DNA from: Thalassospira profundimaris
GTDB lineage: Bacteria; Pseudomonadota; Alphaproteobacteria; Rhodospirillales; Thalassospiraceae
NCBI RefSeq assembly: GCF_003326755.1
Contig: NZ_JPWH01000016.1
Span: 1-64,000, forward strand
Reading direction: 5' to 3'
Length of the DNA: 64,000 bases
Part shown: in pieces, positions 22,401 to 29,179 of the stretch
Position numbering within the stretch: the first letter of the stretch is position 1
Layout of the letters: every line of letters begins with the position of its first letter
The notes under the pieces: model-generated
The model's input: only the letters and a program-made list of their open reading frames with translations
What the model was told of the DNA's origin: nothing
Databases searched by the model: none
Position numbers and translations under genes: made by a program

Positions 22401-24408
22401 CGCTGGTAACAATTGCGTTGCCCTCAGCACCGATATTACCTGTACCTGTTGAAACAGTAAGGTCTTTTGTGGTTACCGTGGGTGCAGTCTGCAAACCGGC
22501 TTTGTTATAAATCGAACCCGCAACAGAATTAAGGAAGACGGCCCCGATGCCTGTGCCGGTACTGATATTACCCGCCAGTTCAATATCACGTGCTGCCTGA
22601 ATCAGAACGGTTCCGCCATTTGCCGAAAGATTGGCAATATTGGTAATGCTTGCACCAGGCGATGTAGCCTGCAGCACGATATCACCGCCATTGGTCGCAA
22701 TGGTATCGGTCGCATCGGTAAAGGTAATGCCACCCAACCCGGTTGATTTCAGCGTAAAGCTGTGGCCCGAGGCGGTTTGAAGACTAAGGCTGGTGTCAAC
22801 CGTAATCAACCCGGTTGCTTCGAGGATAATATTTGATGTCCCGGCAATACCTTCGAGCACACTGGCAGAAATGGTATTGGCGCCGCTATTGGCATCAGAA
22901 CCACCAACGGAACCGTCACCTGCATTACCATCAAGGCTGCCACTTGTCCCGGCAACAATCGTCAGGCTGTCAGGATCCAGCAGGAAAGTACCAGTATCGC
23001 CATTAAGGGCGGTCAGATCAACCGAACCGGTCAGTTTAACGCCCTTGTGGCTTGAAACTTCGGCAAAGCCGCCATTGCCGCCTTCTGCCCCACCCTTGGC
23101 GGAAATGCTACCGCCAAAGTCGGTCAGGTTTTCGGAAAGAACCGTGACATTGCCACCCTTGCCATTCTCGATGGCATCGGCCTTCAGGCTGGCGGTTTTT
23201 GCGATGCTGACGTCGTTTGACCATGCGCCCGTGCCACGGCCATTTTCGCCGTCACCTTCGCTGCCAATAGCCACCAGGCCACCACCCGCTTTGCCCGATG
23301 CGTCAATTTCCGCACCGGCACTTACGGCAATCCTGTCGCCGGTTGCAACAATGCTGCCGCCCGTTTCACCGGCATCATTGCCCGTTGCCTTGATGCTGCC
23401 ACCGGCAACAACCGCGCCATTATCACCCCCAGAAAGAACAATACGACCGTTGGATGTGGAAACACTATTGGCCTGAATCACACCCTGGGTGTTGATAACA
23501 TTATCAATAACATCCTTCACAGCGCGGGCGGAAATCGCCACCACGCCGCCATCGGCAATGATCGAACCGCTATTGCTGACCAGCGATGCAACCTGCACAC
23601 CATCCTTGCCGACCGGGGCTGAATCCACATTGGCACTTACACCAAAACTAAGAAGACCGTCGCCGTGGAAATCCAGGGCAAAAGTTTTTGCCCCGCCCAG
23701 CGAGACTTTGCCAAGGCGGGCATTGATGACACCGGCGTTCTGGACATTTGGCGCCACAAGGGCGGCAAGACCGGCATCACGAATGCTGATGTCGCCCGCA
23801 TTGATGATGGAGGCTGAGGGATCGGCTGAGGCAATATCAAAATTATAATTGCCCGCCATAAAATCGGCATCCCGAATATTGGCCGTTGTCGCGACAAGGC
23901 TGCCAACATCCACCCGTGATCCCGGGCCAAATACCACCCCGTTGGGGTTGACCAGCATGACGGTACCGTTCGCGGTGATCGTTCCGAAAATGGCGGACGG
24001 GTCGTTGCCAACCACCCGGTTGAGGATCACGCTGCTAGAACTGGGCTGCTGAAAATTAACCGTATTTCCGCTGCCGACATTAAAACTTTGCCAGTTGACA
24101 ATGGCCGAGTTCGAGCCCTGCACGACATTCATCGTATCGGGCGCGGATTGCCCAATCGTCACATTGCCCGCAGCAACCGTGCCGCCCTGCGGCAAAGCCG
24201 ACTGGGCCTGTGCCGGATGGGCCGTGGCATAAAAGAATGACCCCAGCGCGGTTGCACCGGCCAAAAGGTTAAAAGGCGTCAGGCCTTTGGCCTGACGCTG
24301 GCGTGCGGGGGCCAACGCCTCGCCCGTCTGCGGGTGCGACAATGCAGCACGCGTCGCAGCCAGTTTCAGGGGACGACGTGCCGGATTGGTAAAGCTGTTT
24401 TTGCTCAT
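10474..24408 (-). CDS. Giant filamentous-haemagglutinin-type TpsA exoprotein
   Basis: About 4,644 residues, a very large two-partner-secretion exoprotein or adhesin. A long N-terminal extension and signal peptide end near residue 68 (ATAHPAQAQ). The TPS haemagglutination domain follows (about 75-300), with SSSSVILNRVVGNDPSAIFG and NPNGVVFGPGSRVDVGS. The next roughly 3,900 residues are degenerate beta-helix repeats of the pattern 'tagdltl-aggsIg-a-L-tdvtsLtvtaggdiyv-n-dLtsLsl', rich in S, T, N, D and G. The C-terminus is proline/glycine/threonine-rich, with no cysteine pair or toxin module I can recognise. ATG 24408 is chosen over the GTG abutting the tpsB stop. It is exported by the TpsB encoded directly upstream. 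Confidence 0.92.
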   Translation of the reverse strand: MSKNSFTNPARRPLKLAATRAALSHPQTGEALAPARQRQAKGLTPFNLLAGATALGSFFYATAHPAQAQSALPQGGTVAAGNVTIGQSAPDTMNVVQGSNSAIVNWQSFNVGSGNTVNFQQPSSSSVILNRVVGNDPSAIFGTITANGTVMLVNPNGVVFGPGSRVDVGSLVATTANIRDADFMAGNYNFDIASADPSASIINAGDISIRDAGLAALVAPNVQNAGVINARLGKVSLGGAKTFALDFHGDGLLSFGVSANVDSAPVGKDGVQVASLVSNSGSIIADGGVVAISARAVKDVIDNVINTQGVIQANSVSTSNGRIVLSGGDNGAVVAGGSIKATGNDAGETGGSIVATGDRIAVSAGAEIDASGKAGGGLVAIGSEGDGENGRGTGAWSNDVSIAKTASLKADAIENGKGGNVTVLSENLTDFGGSISAKGGAEGGNGGFAEVSSHKGVKLTGSVDLTALNGDTGTFLLDPDSLTIVAGTSGSLDGNAGDGSVGGSDANSGANTISASVLEGIAGTSNIILEATGLITVDTSLSLQTASGHSFTLKSTGLGGITFTDATDTIATNGGDIVLQATSPGASITNIANLSANGGTVLIQAARDIELAGNISTGTGIGAVFLNSVAGSIYNKAGLQTAPTVTTKDLTVSTGTGNIGAEGNAIVTSVTGLTIEAGGSFAIDNSDSALTSLNLSMDHLLSTNTQTYALTAAGLTFEMTDTADAYVLTSLVSTDTDVTFAGEKSLNIGQIGVGTGDVTLTVNSGAIYGAASTGNHIVADNLTISTRDGVTGNDVNRSLRTDITSLNATTESGGLYISNTDTNNGGLTVSRFEAAGGNEVTQHGALGSLLYTSRNLTVGDVTVASGTLYVEAGLNIADDSDDATSISAQTVELKAGADIGTSSRDLQVDSKTLDVSAFLDIYLDVIPTSGTVTLQNLSSTSGKIDLTTHTDTTITSASTSDGNNIDIAMRSDETSSSPDRLNISSLTAGSSGDVTLTLTNGYVTASQLTADDLIVSATVSPNGYGQTNSLATSVNTVDIKTLGKSGSLVVSNSKALLVKNIEADQTTSSVDVTASTGDLTIGTIDTSASVDLAASNGNILAQNANNNVHGTSLSLIAANNIGGSGEELKTYVTSLTVRNSADIYIQNIDSTLTSLSITNYHDQNQVGDTNVVQLTSDHLDFNVTDSGTAVSLNRVIAGNLTTFNYESDSSLVIGQIGTNLATVTLKATGSISDDNNANTRLMTSGSLTLDAGRAIGTSDDFLEVSATTLKIKAGSDVFLRDIADLASLDLNISHADSQHLNAYGIEANGFEFTLTDDLTNGYTLSNLYDNSTLNFTFTTDADLTVGSIDVSDTGSLKLNVGGDLLDDGNTVTDLIAKSISLNADKGIGSADDAVSVRASTLSGDADAGLVNIIAKAPIGDGNTNTLFTVSSLQSTQGTSLTLNQGDLVLTGQIKSGGNDLNVTVDDGSILGGSSGQIYGGSGSTVKVKASGDIGVSGDGNYYDTISISGSNVDIQSTNGNILTSGSVSDTTLTMQAGGSSASYTLTNGNLTVGDVTVSSGDRNLKLAAQYGSIIGQANTSLQALDLDLSATSGSINSINTNATDISLAAANAIGLTSTATLTNLSIDAASNLSQGVSLSANGQSFAISYLNSAISLDSLIGGSGLDFSLTAVNDVALGQISLGNVDVKTSGAIRDDGDHGNTTITATSVSLTSGGSNNIGSADSSIDLNTNDLTVTSGGDIYVSSAKNLTRLNFTSTNSANNSDTVYEFGSAPVTITDGDTELTAEVLTTNYTLVDFSLTSAKNIIAKDITASGTVSLETTSTGVNSNISNFDANTVITASNVELKTNASNKTYGQIGASDSALKLGTGNLSITSKGSFYVDNTSHSLSSLTLDLAHVNEQTSTTQTYSLTHDNNVGLTLTDSGSQVALSLTSSSAIDFALSMDRQLSLGTVDAGTSSTGSVSLTTTGQASGTNEHGSIVRSSGTITGGTVVLNSYESVTANTNTQNLSIDSSFNVNVSNSTTLNSLKLDVDRNNVDTGYGSSNITYTISSTGLTFSNVTNYGSSSEGFKLGSISQSGLDLEITANKTITVGSVNVGSGNLTLTSSRSIESRTGSSVITAGDLTLNAQSVGRYSSSDYFYIDAARLMGTVQSSARISDNGGLTVAGFSATDSSGWIELQVTQGDLSTEAGKSLSAHSIGLVVNDGNIGVNNNLFSTDAKLLTVQGRGSMYLKNTSDLYDFNLTANHVSSSNVYNIQADDLAFTLTDDGSSMIFENLVDDTGLDFTFSTDRAIQLGVVNVGNAGTLDIKTTATNGDITYDSLNSRSDITARSITLRATGSIADSSHHLETNAKDLTLLTGGNVFIDNSLDLASLSITSSQGTGGTAPFYEITAAALTFNVTDDGTTNLTEITDTSGLELSFDTVRGQKVGSINTTLTGSVDLESNNSILGIDGNNHITTGEMIFTNENSGNLGESGTYINLSAATLTTSTIGDVYINNDRLMSKLSLSTENNATGTYSIIDSANNPDGGHAVVSGSATAQNGVTYDSIADNTGLSVQLNTDDDLTIKDVDLNGVGIFDADNSSGNINGDSDSNTAINAATVDIYSSSGTVGTAAKTLQIKGGELTVRSSGDIDLTLSGRTDVKSLTIYNGTAKIHNETGDIVLGNINLYGHEFYLDNQGGSILSGTLNDAGTVSLIANGSIGNVSAISINANGNGTTTLAEITATTNSRGATGTVNISESYGLDITQVTATSDVTITAGSSQYNTNDITVHSISAGTGTVTISSAYGDVFGAGSNMVTAGTLAISATRGNIGASGAAINTSATALDLSSPRNIYVSSTSDLSSLSIDRRNDITNSYDSSGTVSISAAGLTWTVTDANKLTTLTNITDLTGLDLTYKSLETISIGTINVGSGSVDLSAHYSTNDFEDKTAANIISTNNNSTLKAGSLTLTASNSNSSIGTSSQALKTDVDSLVANSGTGGINVNNAKSMELDGISTTGDLAITIASGDLVIDTLSYGSDKNLSLTASSGSIFTAVGKTLSLASGDISLSASNGIGSATSRLQLSGSGAGAFSANVTGNGDIYLNALNGMTNQLSAHTTNGAVDIVSNGNIRLTDIGVGQDAVGNNIIVTAKSGNITIGGETGSTGVVAGANYGKVNLTAQNGAIYAGNADSALGAFEVRLTGANGVGTQNNAIAASGQRVLVSATNQNAGVYLRSSVDSTFSSVSTNGGVISIAGSNGASILVANAISAAGTYNHAGDIIISTTGEDGNVIVGNLNAKGSAADGKITLTSNDGSVLDDNITETRITGSQLEVNSATGVGSSQNYLQTIVTEITGTITSDDVFIDDNNANGISLGKSGTALRLANGSLTVTTSNKVTLQNIKAETDGNNVKVTAADGDVSLVSVIAGATSFTPQTQPVSSAVTLKATNGSIVNGGSESNPTLIAGQLSLEAKNNIGAFSWVPGQSANIDALQVIVGGLDATTHTDGSVISVFNQGTGAITLGDNIHADGSVSVAIGSKGNVTWGSFNSNAIDKLYLTSEDTLTLGENVQAGSIYLSGKNDIVSASSETPRTLKIEATTSNGIELHSGSAGGTTTIDSTTSAIRAEITENGGALVVNNTGALSSINLSAYNDVTLNSNVAVSGGTITTNGIGHTASVTAETGDITVGTINTGSEGTIELTSNAGSIAIVENQSSMTAKTLSLTSATGIGSADQNFHASIETLNATVTGTGAIYVAYDADRSTGILNAHDGDIFVTGLGNLDVLLNKIALTDGHEITVNAGQSDVTLTGTYDGADQVTSFDVTGGKITTGALTTGGSQTYKGTTILNGDLQASAISITGDVQASGTALSLTSSNNGNITVTGSIEGTNANEDTSLTVNAGTGDVTIGSATVKIANVALTGANIAAGNVTSSGSQTYNGAVNLNGAYVAGGEFKVTGAALLTGNTNTTINTTSNNSNVTFGGTIDSTNNRGLEITSGSGSINFSGAIGGTNILQYLTLTTSASQADQLTDGQIVFGSNANVKVVDDFKQVGGRQIFLPVSIESELGNVEISGAATLKAGATSIKAVNENEGGRVQFLSTINGNNTQLKVEAADRIEFVGDYTDIGAGSSVELIAPQMTVSAVSTKGAQSYTGQTTRITGDLTAGSILVDGNATLAAQTQVFSLPQVETTTFDTSAANGAITIKGTLDGGTDNVVMKAGSGAVAIDDAVSNSTSLTITGGTIALHDVTTTADQSYTGTTTLDGTYQAGHDFTIDGLTRIADDTEINTESGTLLLKGTVNSVTHADLTLNSGNTKTVFDFALGNTSALGKLTINSGENGVTEFARTASISVLDGLVYTGGIKLLLPANVTAANGPITLGSLKLEEGSDPLDEIAVKPQSIDGAIATLPSGKVTIRSGDDITIAGLIGTSTDLVMTSGTGDIRIGSKEGTSDQKINVKSLNVAVAGTANLYGTIGGISGFDASYEIGPLKFAPYFINDAFWRNRDLPPAATKTTPLPKPPSTPQVDALFNLTTTTTGVTPNVIAAFAAPTVLNVGTAPVAISATTGPSVINTTGTVPGSGRVTVNPGPGATSPVTFDNRTGTTTIIGGSSGGPISGGAAAAGFGSTGNTGGTGGAAPATGGSPDGGTSATGGNQPGVVDGQSSDSGLIQSNDQ

Positions 24409-24423
24409 GATTTTGACCCGCAC

Positions 24424-26133
24424 TTAGAATTTGGCTGAGAGGGTGAAAAAGGCCTGGGGCTTTGTCGATGAATCCGACGTGGGTTTCCGGAACCCTTTTG
24501 CCACTTCAGCCGACGCATAGAGATTTTCAAGAATGTTCACGCGGATACCGCCGCCAAACGAGGAAGCACTGGTCCGTTCATGCGAAACATTGTCGTCGAT
24601 GTCCCAAACCTGCCCGGTATCGACAAAGCTGTAGAACTGAACACCGTTGGGAAAGACTGCGGGCAAGTCGGGCGAATAGCGCACTTCAAGCGATGTCGCC
24701 CAGCCATTATCCCCGGAAAATTCGTTATTATCGAAACCGCGACCATAATTCGCCCCGCCAAGCGCCATTTCCTCGCTGGCAAGCAACGGGGTCACGGCAT
24801 ATTGCCCGGTTGCGGTCGCCAACAGGCTGACGGTTTGTGTCACCTGCTGAACACGCGTCAGGTCGATGGTTCCCTTGGTAAAGGAACCACTGGCATCAGA
24901 GCGCGAGGCAAGCGGATCATCTTTTTCCGTTGCGTTCAGAATGTCCAAACCGCGGTGAATCGTCGCGCGAACAGCCGTAATTCCCTGGAAACTGTCGGTC
25001 AGGTCATAGCTGATACCGGCCCGCGCAATATGAAGCCTGTCCCGGTTAAAGGCGCTATCAAGCACATCGGTATCGATAGAGCGATATTCATATTCGCCGG
25101 AAATACGCAGATTCTGAAGACGGGAGCGGATCACCGGATAGGTCGCAATGGCACGCTCGGCAATAACAACACTGTTGACATCAAGGGCATCAAGCTCCCT
25201 GCCCGGGCGGGAGCGGCCATAACTGCTGCTCAAACCCAGCATCAGACCATCGTCCGAATACATGCCCTGATAATTGGCACTGATCGACCAGGAACGCTCG
25301 ATCGGTGATGAAAGCTGGGTTTGAATACCAAGCTGGTCGGCATGGGAACCAAACGAGTTAAACTGAACCAGTCCAAGCCCCTGGGCATTACCGGAATAGG
25401 GGGAATTCCGGTTATCGATCGACACGGTACCAGACATGGCATCGCGATCGGCTTCCACCAGCATTTCGGAGCCACCCGGCGTATTTTCCGATGGTTTCAG
25501 GGTGGCGCGAACGCTCATACCGGCCAAATCATTGGCCAGAAGAAGACGGCGTTCCATTTCCTCAACCGTGATTGGCGTTTTGCCAATCAGCGGGTTCAAC
25601 AGCCGTTTAATTGCCGCACTGACCGGGCCGACATCCTCCTGTACGACAATGTCGGAAATAAAACCCTCGATCACACGGACCTTAAAAACACCATCCGTCA
25701 CTTCCTGCGGGGGAACCACAACACGCGAAATCACATACCCGGCATTGCGATATTTACGTTCGATATTTGCAGCGACCTGGAAAGCATCGGCAATCGTGAT
25801 GGTCTTGCCCAGCATATCCCGATAAAGCGGCATCAGCTCATCTGTCGAAAAGGCGGTTGCCCCCTCGACTTCAAAGGTTTTCAAAACAAAGCTTGCTTCC
25901 GCCGCACCGGCGGGAACTTCAACTGCGGCAGCACCCGGAACCGAAATACTGCCCGCCTTGCCTGACGGCATTGCCAAATCCGGTTGCGACAGATCCCGAC
26001 CGGCTTCCGCACCCGATGGCAACTTGGAAGGAACCGTTTGCGCCCAGCCTTGAGAGGGCTCTCCAAATATCAGAGACGCACAAAGCACCGTTGCTGCCAG
26101 GCAAGGGCGCATCAAATCCATATTTTTGCTCAA
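24424..26133 (-). CDS. TpsB outer-membrane transporter (ShlB/FhaC/HecB family)
   Basis: About 569 residues. After a signal peptide ending near GWAQ come two POTRA-like domains (FVLKTFEVEGATAF and a following VRATLKPSENTPGG region) and a 16-strand-type barrel. The YGRGF motif corresponds to the conserved loop-6 VRGY/F of TpsB proteins, and the protein ends in phenylalanine (FTLSAKF) as expected for BAM insertion. It recognises the TPS domain of the downstream exoprotein and moves it across the outer membrane. The start is uncertain: TTG 26133 is preferred because GGGGGA lies 4 bp upstream, the same arrangement as at 9440; TTG 26145 and ATG 26121 are alternatives. First gene of the operon. Confidence 0.9.
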   Translation of the reverse strand: MSKNMDLMRPCLAATVLCASLIFGEPSQGWAQTVPSKLPSGAEAGRDLSQPDLAMPSGKAGSISVPGAAAVEVPAGAAEASFVLKTFEVEGATAFSTDELMPLYRDMLGKTITIADAFQVAANIERKYRNAGYVISRVVVPPQEVTDGVFKVRVIEGFISDIVVQEDVGPVSAAIKRLLNPLIGKTPITVEEMERRLLLANDLAGMSVRATLKPSENTPGGSEMLVEADRDAMSGTVSIDNRNSPYSGNAQGLGLVQFNSFGSHADQLGIQTQLSSPIERSWSISANYQGMYSDDGLMLGLSSSYGRSRPGRELDALDVNSVVIAERAIATYPVIRSRLQNLRISGEYEYRSIDTDVLDSAFNRDRLHIARAGISYDLTDSFQGITAVRATIHRGLDILNATEKDDPLASRSDASGSFTKGTIDLTRVQQVTQTVSLLATATGQYAVTPLLASEEMALGGANYGRGFDNNEFSGDNGWATSLEVRYSPDLPAVFPNGVQFYSFVDTGQVWDIDDNVSHERTSASSFGGGIRVNILENLYASAEVAKGFRKPTSDSSTKPQAFFTLSAKF

Positions 26134-26273
26134 AGATTCCCCCAAGAATCAGCCGCCTAAAGTGGAAAGCCGCATTTGCAGCCTTCAAAAACCCCAAAAA
26201 AACGCATAAACTGCGCTACCCTAACGCTCAGTTTTAACGCACACACGCCTACCAATCTAATACGTTAATATAG

Positions 26274-26288
26274 ATAATGTGTCATTAT
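26274..26288. promoter_or_regulatory. Operator-like dyad over the TPS promoter
   Basis: ATAATG-TGT-CATTAT is a perfect inverted repeat that overlaps the -10 element of the minus-strand TPS promoter and the expected start point. This is the usual position of a repressor site. The regulator is unknown. Confidence 0.45.
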
Positions 26289-26313
26289 AGGCGTTACAAT
26301 AATCGCGATGCAA
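26284..26313 (-). promoter_or_regulatory. Promoter of the tpsB-tpsA-sapC operon
   Basis: On the minus strand TTGCAT (complement of 26308-26313), an 18-bp spacer and a perfect TATAAT (complement of 26284-26289) form a good sigma-70 promoter. The expected 5' leader before the tpsB TTG is about 145 nt. Confidence 0.65.
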
Positions 26314-26838
26314 TTAAATTTTTGGGTTCAACGGTACGATATTTGTCCGCAACCGACACACATCAAGATTTTATTGGGAAAATATTTTTCGCGCCCTGGT
26401 AATATAACCATTGGTCCCCCTACCCCGAGTGATTGCCGGACGTCTATGCCATCCTAGTACCTGCGTAACCGATAAACCAACACCCGAAGCCGGTACTCTC
26501 TTACCGCCAGCAATCTAAGATTGTTCACTTTCCGGGCGGCGTGACAGGGCACTATTTAACGACAGGGAATACCAAACCATGCTGAACATCGTTGCAGATA
26601 GGAAAAATTAACATCTGTAAGAGCAAAATGGCACCTGACAGCAGCCACCCACCTTGCTGTTATCGCACTCCAGCGAAGAAAAAGTCCGGCAACGGCACCT
26701 GCTTGCATCCAGCAAAATCCAGCTCAATTGCTGATCAAAATCCTGCCTTCCATAATCGTCATGACAACATCAAAATAAGGTGATCTATATTTTGATATGT
26801 ATGATATAATGTATTGATATTGAGTTATATTATGTCGA
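26314..26838. other. Intergenic region between TPS operon and 408-aa gene
   Basis: About 525 bp with no convincing coding frame and no tRNA or repeat that I recognise. The final 90 bp are very AT-rich and contain TATAAT (26805-26810), a candidate -10 for the plus-strand gene at 26839; no matching -35 is clear. Confidence 0.5.
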
Positions 26839-28065
26839 ATGAGACAACTTATGGATCAGGGTTCATTTCAGGACAATCTGGCTAGGCTACGCCAGGAACT
26901 GGCGAAAGACCGGGAAAAGATTTCCAGTGAAACGCAGGAGATTTATAAAGAAATCGCGACCTCGGCTCCGCCGCCTGCAAACAGTGTCACAACAACCGAT
27001 CCTGCATCCTATATCGGTGTTGCCTTACGAGCAGAACGAAAACTGGGGCGATTGGCCGAACGTCTGAATCACACCGGAATGCTTGAAAACTGTCGCTTTG
27101 CGGCTTCCCTACTGGAAGCATGCGACGTCGTGACGGCAGAGGGTCGCGGCGCAACGCCCCGCCGCCTTTTGCAATTCATGGCATATGAAGGGGATTCATC
27201 GTCGCATTACGAAAACCTGATCGGTGCAATGGATGTTTTTGCGACCTGTCGCAAACCGGCGGCACCTGCACAGGGAAAAGTGACGTCAGAACTGGTCCGG
27301 ACCATTGCCACGCGTGCAAGCTTGCGGTCACGGAACTGGCTTTCGTCGCCGGATCGGCTCGATTGGCATAAAATCATCAGCGACAGGCAAATCCCCTGCC
27401 CGCTCGACACGGTTTTGATTGCTCGTTTTTGCGATCAAATGAATGACCATAATCCGGGAAACGGTATTATGGCCGTGGCCGACACTTTATATATGGCCTT
27501 AAAATGGCTTTATGAGCTTGAACAGCACTATGACGCCCTCGCACACGATCATGATATGTCGCCAGAGATGGAACTGGAAACGGATAATCCGCAAGCCATC
27601 TATTGGAACCGGACATGCCGCCTGTTGATTCCCTATCTTGTCGCGCATTTTTGCGATGGCATTCTGCTACCGTTGATGTGCGGGACACCCGTCACCAACT
27701 CTCTGGTAAAATTGCGCCCCCTTTTCGCGCACAATGCGCCTGCCGAAAATGCACGTCCCCATACGCTCGCTGTAATATTGGACGGAATAGAACGGCTTGA
27801 CCAAACCGAAAAACAGGTTCGCCAACAGTGGCGCAAGGCGGAAAAACTCTCGGCGGACGGACGCGGTTTGAGCCTGGCAAAAATCACCAGCCACCTTTTT
27901 CAACACGGCACCATTTGCGCGGCCGATATTGTAGAATTATGCAATTTAACACCACAGGCTGCGCATTACCAATTGAAACGACTGCTCGAATCAGGTCTCA
28001 TCTCGCGCGGCCCCAAAGGCAAAGTCGGCGGCCATTACTTTCTTGATTTTCTATTACATATGTAA
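26839..28065 (+). CDS. Hypothetical protein with C-terminal winged-helix domain
   Basis: 408 residues, family not firmly recognised. The N-terminus has a charged helical segment. A stretch YIGVALRAERKLGRLAERL, then a helical middle, a long basic helix (ERLDQTEKQVRQQWRKAEKL) and a C-terminal winged helix (TICAADIVELCNLTPQAAHY followed by KRLLESGLISRG) give an overall plan like the DUF1612/RHE_PE00001 proteins found on rhizobial plasmids, but this is only a resemblance of layout. There is no clear ribosome-binding site before ATG 26839; ATG 26851 is the alternative. Its position next to the partition array suggests a plasmid-maintenance or regulatory DNA-binding role (inference). Confidence 0.6.
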   Translation: MRQLMDQGSFQDNLARLRQELAKDREKISSETQEIYKEIATSAPPPANSVTTTDPASYIGVALRAERKLGRLAERLNHTGMLENCRFAASLLEACDVVTAEGRGATPRRLLQFMAYEGDSSSHYENLIGAMDVFATCRKPAAPAQGKVTSELVRTIATRASLRSRNWLSSPDRLDWHKIISDRQIPCPLDTVLIARFCDQMNDHNPGNGIMAVADTLYMALKWLYELEQHYDALAHDHDMSPEMELETDNPQAIYWNRTCRLLIPYLVAHFCDGILLPLMCGTPVTNSLVKLRPLFAHNAPAENARPHTLAVILDGIERLDQTEKQVRQQWRKAEKLSADGRGLSLAKITSHLFQHGTICAADIVELCNLTPQAAHYQLKRLLESGLISRGPKGKVGGHYFLDFLLHM

Positions 28066-28347
28066 CAGCCCTGCCCGCCTCCACACATTTCGCGCCAGGA
28101 CCCCCTTCGTTCTATCGGACGTGAACAGCCGAAAAAGATGAACAGAGTCTTAATCAACGATTTTCATTTCCGGCATTGACTGCTAATCTCCTTCGTTAAA
28201 TGCGTTCTGGACAGACTGAAAAGCTCACTGACAGGCGAAACCTTCAAGACAGGTTTCCCCGTTTTTCCTGTTGATAGTAGCCTACACCCCTCAAACTCCT
28301 CACCAAAAACATTTTATTTTCAAGATGATATGAATACAAAAACGATT

Positions 28348-29140
28348 ATCGGTCATCGGTCATCGGTCATCGGTCATCGGTCAAGCGATACTCGATGAAC
28401 GGAACACGCGTATCGTTTAATCGTGTATCGATTATCGAATATCGTATAATCAATAAACAACTATCGTTTATACGATAGACGTTAATTGGATAATCGTTTT
28501 ACGGAAATTGATTAAACGTGGAACGTATAGACGATAATGAATTTTCGATTATTCGATACACGACTTGTCGTTTAACGTGCAGCCGTGTATCGGTTAATCA
28601 TGTAACGACTATCGATTAATCGCGTATCGAGTTTCGTAGATCGGTTAAGTGAAAATCGCATTTCGGTTTTGCGTTTCACGATTATTCGTGTTACGAATAT
28701 CGATGAATCGGGGAACGATGACCGAAGAATCAGTTTTTGCATTTCCGAGAAACAATCTTCGATCAACGGATATCCGAGAATCCCGTTTCGGGTATCGCTC
28801 TATCGGTTTACGTGTTTGCATTAACCGGATTCCGACGATCGCTCTACGGAAAATCGATGATCAGATATCGATTATTCAAGATGCGTTTATCGGAAAACCG
28901 ATAATGGAGAACCGTATAATCGGATTACGAGAAAGGAATTATCGACAAATCAATAACCGCACACCGGCATTCGATTACCGGAAAAGGACGAAACGATAAC
29001 CGCTAAACGATTATCGAAAAGCCGCGCCCCGAACATCGAATATCGATACATTAAGAACCGGAATCCGATTATCGACCATCGGTTTTCGCATATCGATCCC
29101 CGGAAAACCCGGTCTCGATATCCGAAAACCGTATTGCGAT
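28348..29140. repeat. Heptad-phased CG repeat array, candidate centromere
   Basis: The array starts with five perfect ATCGGTC heptads (28348-28382) and continues as degenerate units of form WATCGnn or its complement up to about 29140. Reading through it, CG steps (or decayed CA/TG) recur at intervals of 7 or 8 bp almost without a gap; in the stretches I counted the mean is about 7.3-7.5 bp, which implies around 105-110 units. The region is non-coding: frames across it (for example 28649-28999) give composition-driven peptides. It ends about 40 bp before parA. Contiguous heptads bound by ribbon-helix-helix proteins are known centromeres (WATCACW bound by omega of pSM19035), so a parS-like role is proposed. 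The 28066-28347 stretch before it holds nothing I recognise. Confidence 0.65.
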
Positions 29141-29179
29141 CGGGACACCACACATATCATCAAGGGTCAAGGAACCGAC

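Noticed and set aside
10474-24408. Contact-dependent inhibition (CdiA) toxin system
   Set aside because: The C-terminus is low-complexity P/G/T-rich sequence without a VENN-type motif or toxin domain, and no small immunity gene follows; the SapC-like gene is not an immunity protein.
10474-26133. Long open frames antisense to tpsA and tpsB
   Set aside because: They are frame shadows of a repetitive coding sequence; none has domains, and all lack ribosome-binding sites.
26592-26783. 63-codon open frame in the TPS upstream region
   Set aside because: Composition is not protein-like, and there is no ribosome-binding site or promoter suited to it.
26314-26838. tRNA or small RNA gene
   Set aside because: No cloverleaf or terminator-ended hairpin can be drawn with confidence.
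28649-28999. 116-codon open frame inside the heptad array
   Set aside because: Its peptide simply reflects the repeat composition (many I, R, S, N), there is no ribosome-binding site, and the DNA periodicity of 7-8 bp is not a codon pattern.
28348-29140. CRISPR array
   Set aside because: Units are about 7 bp and contiguous; there are no 25-40 bp direct repeats alternating with unique spacers and no cas genes.
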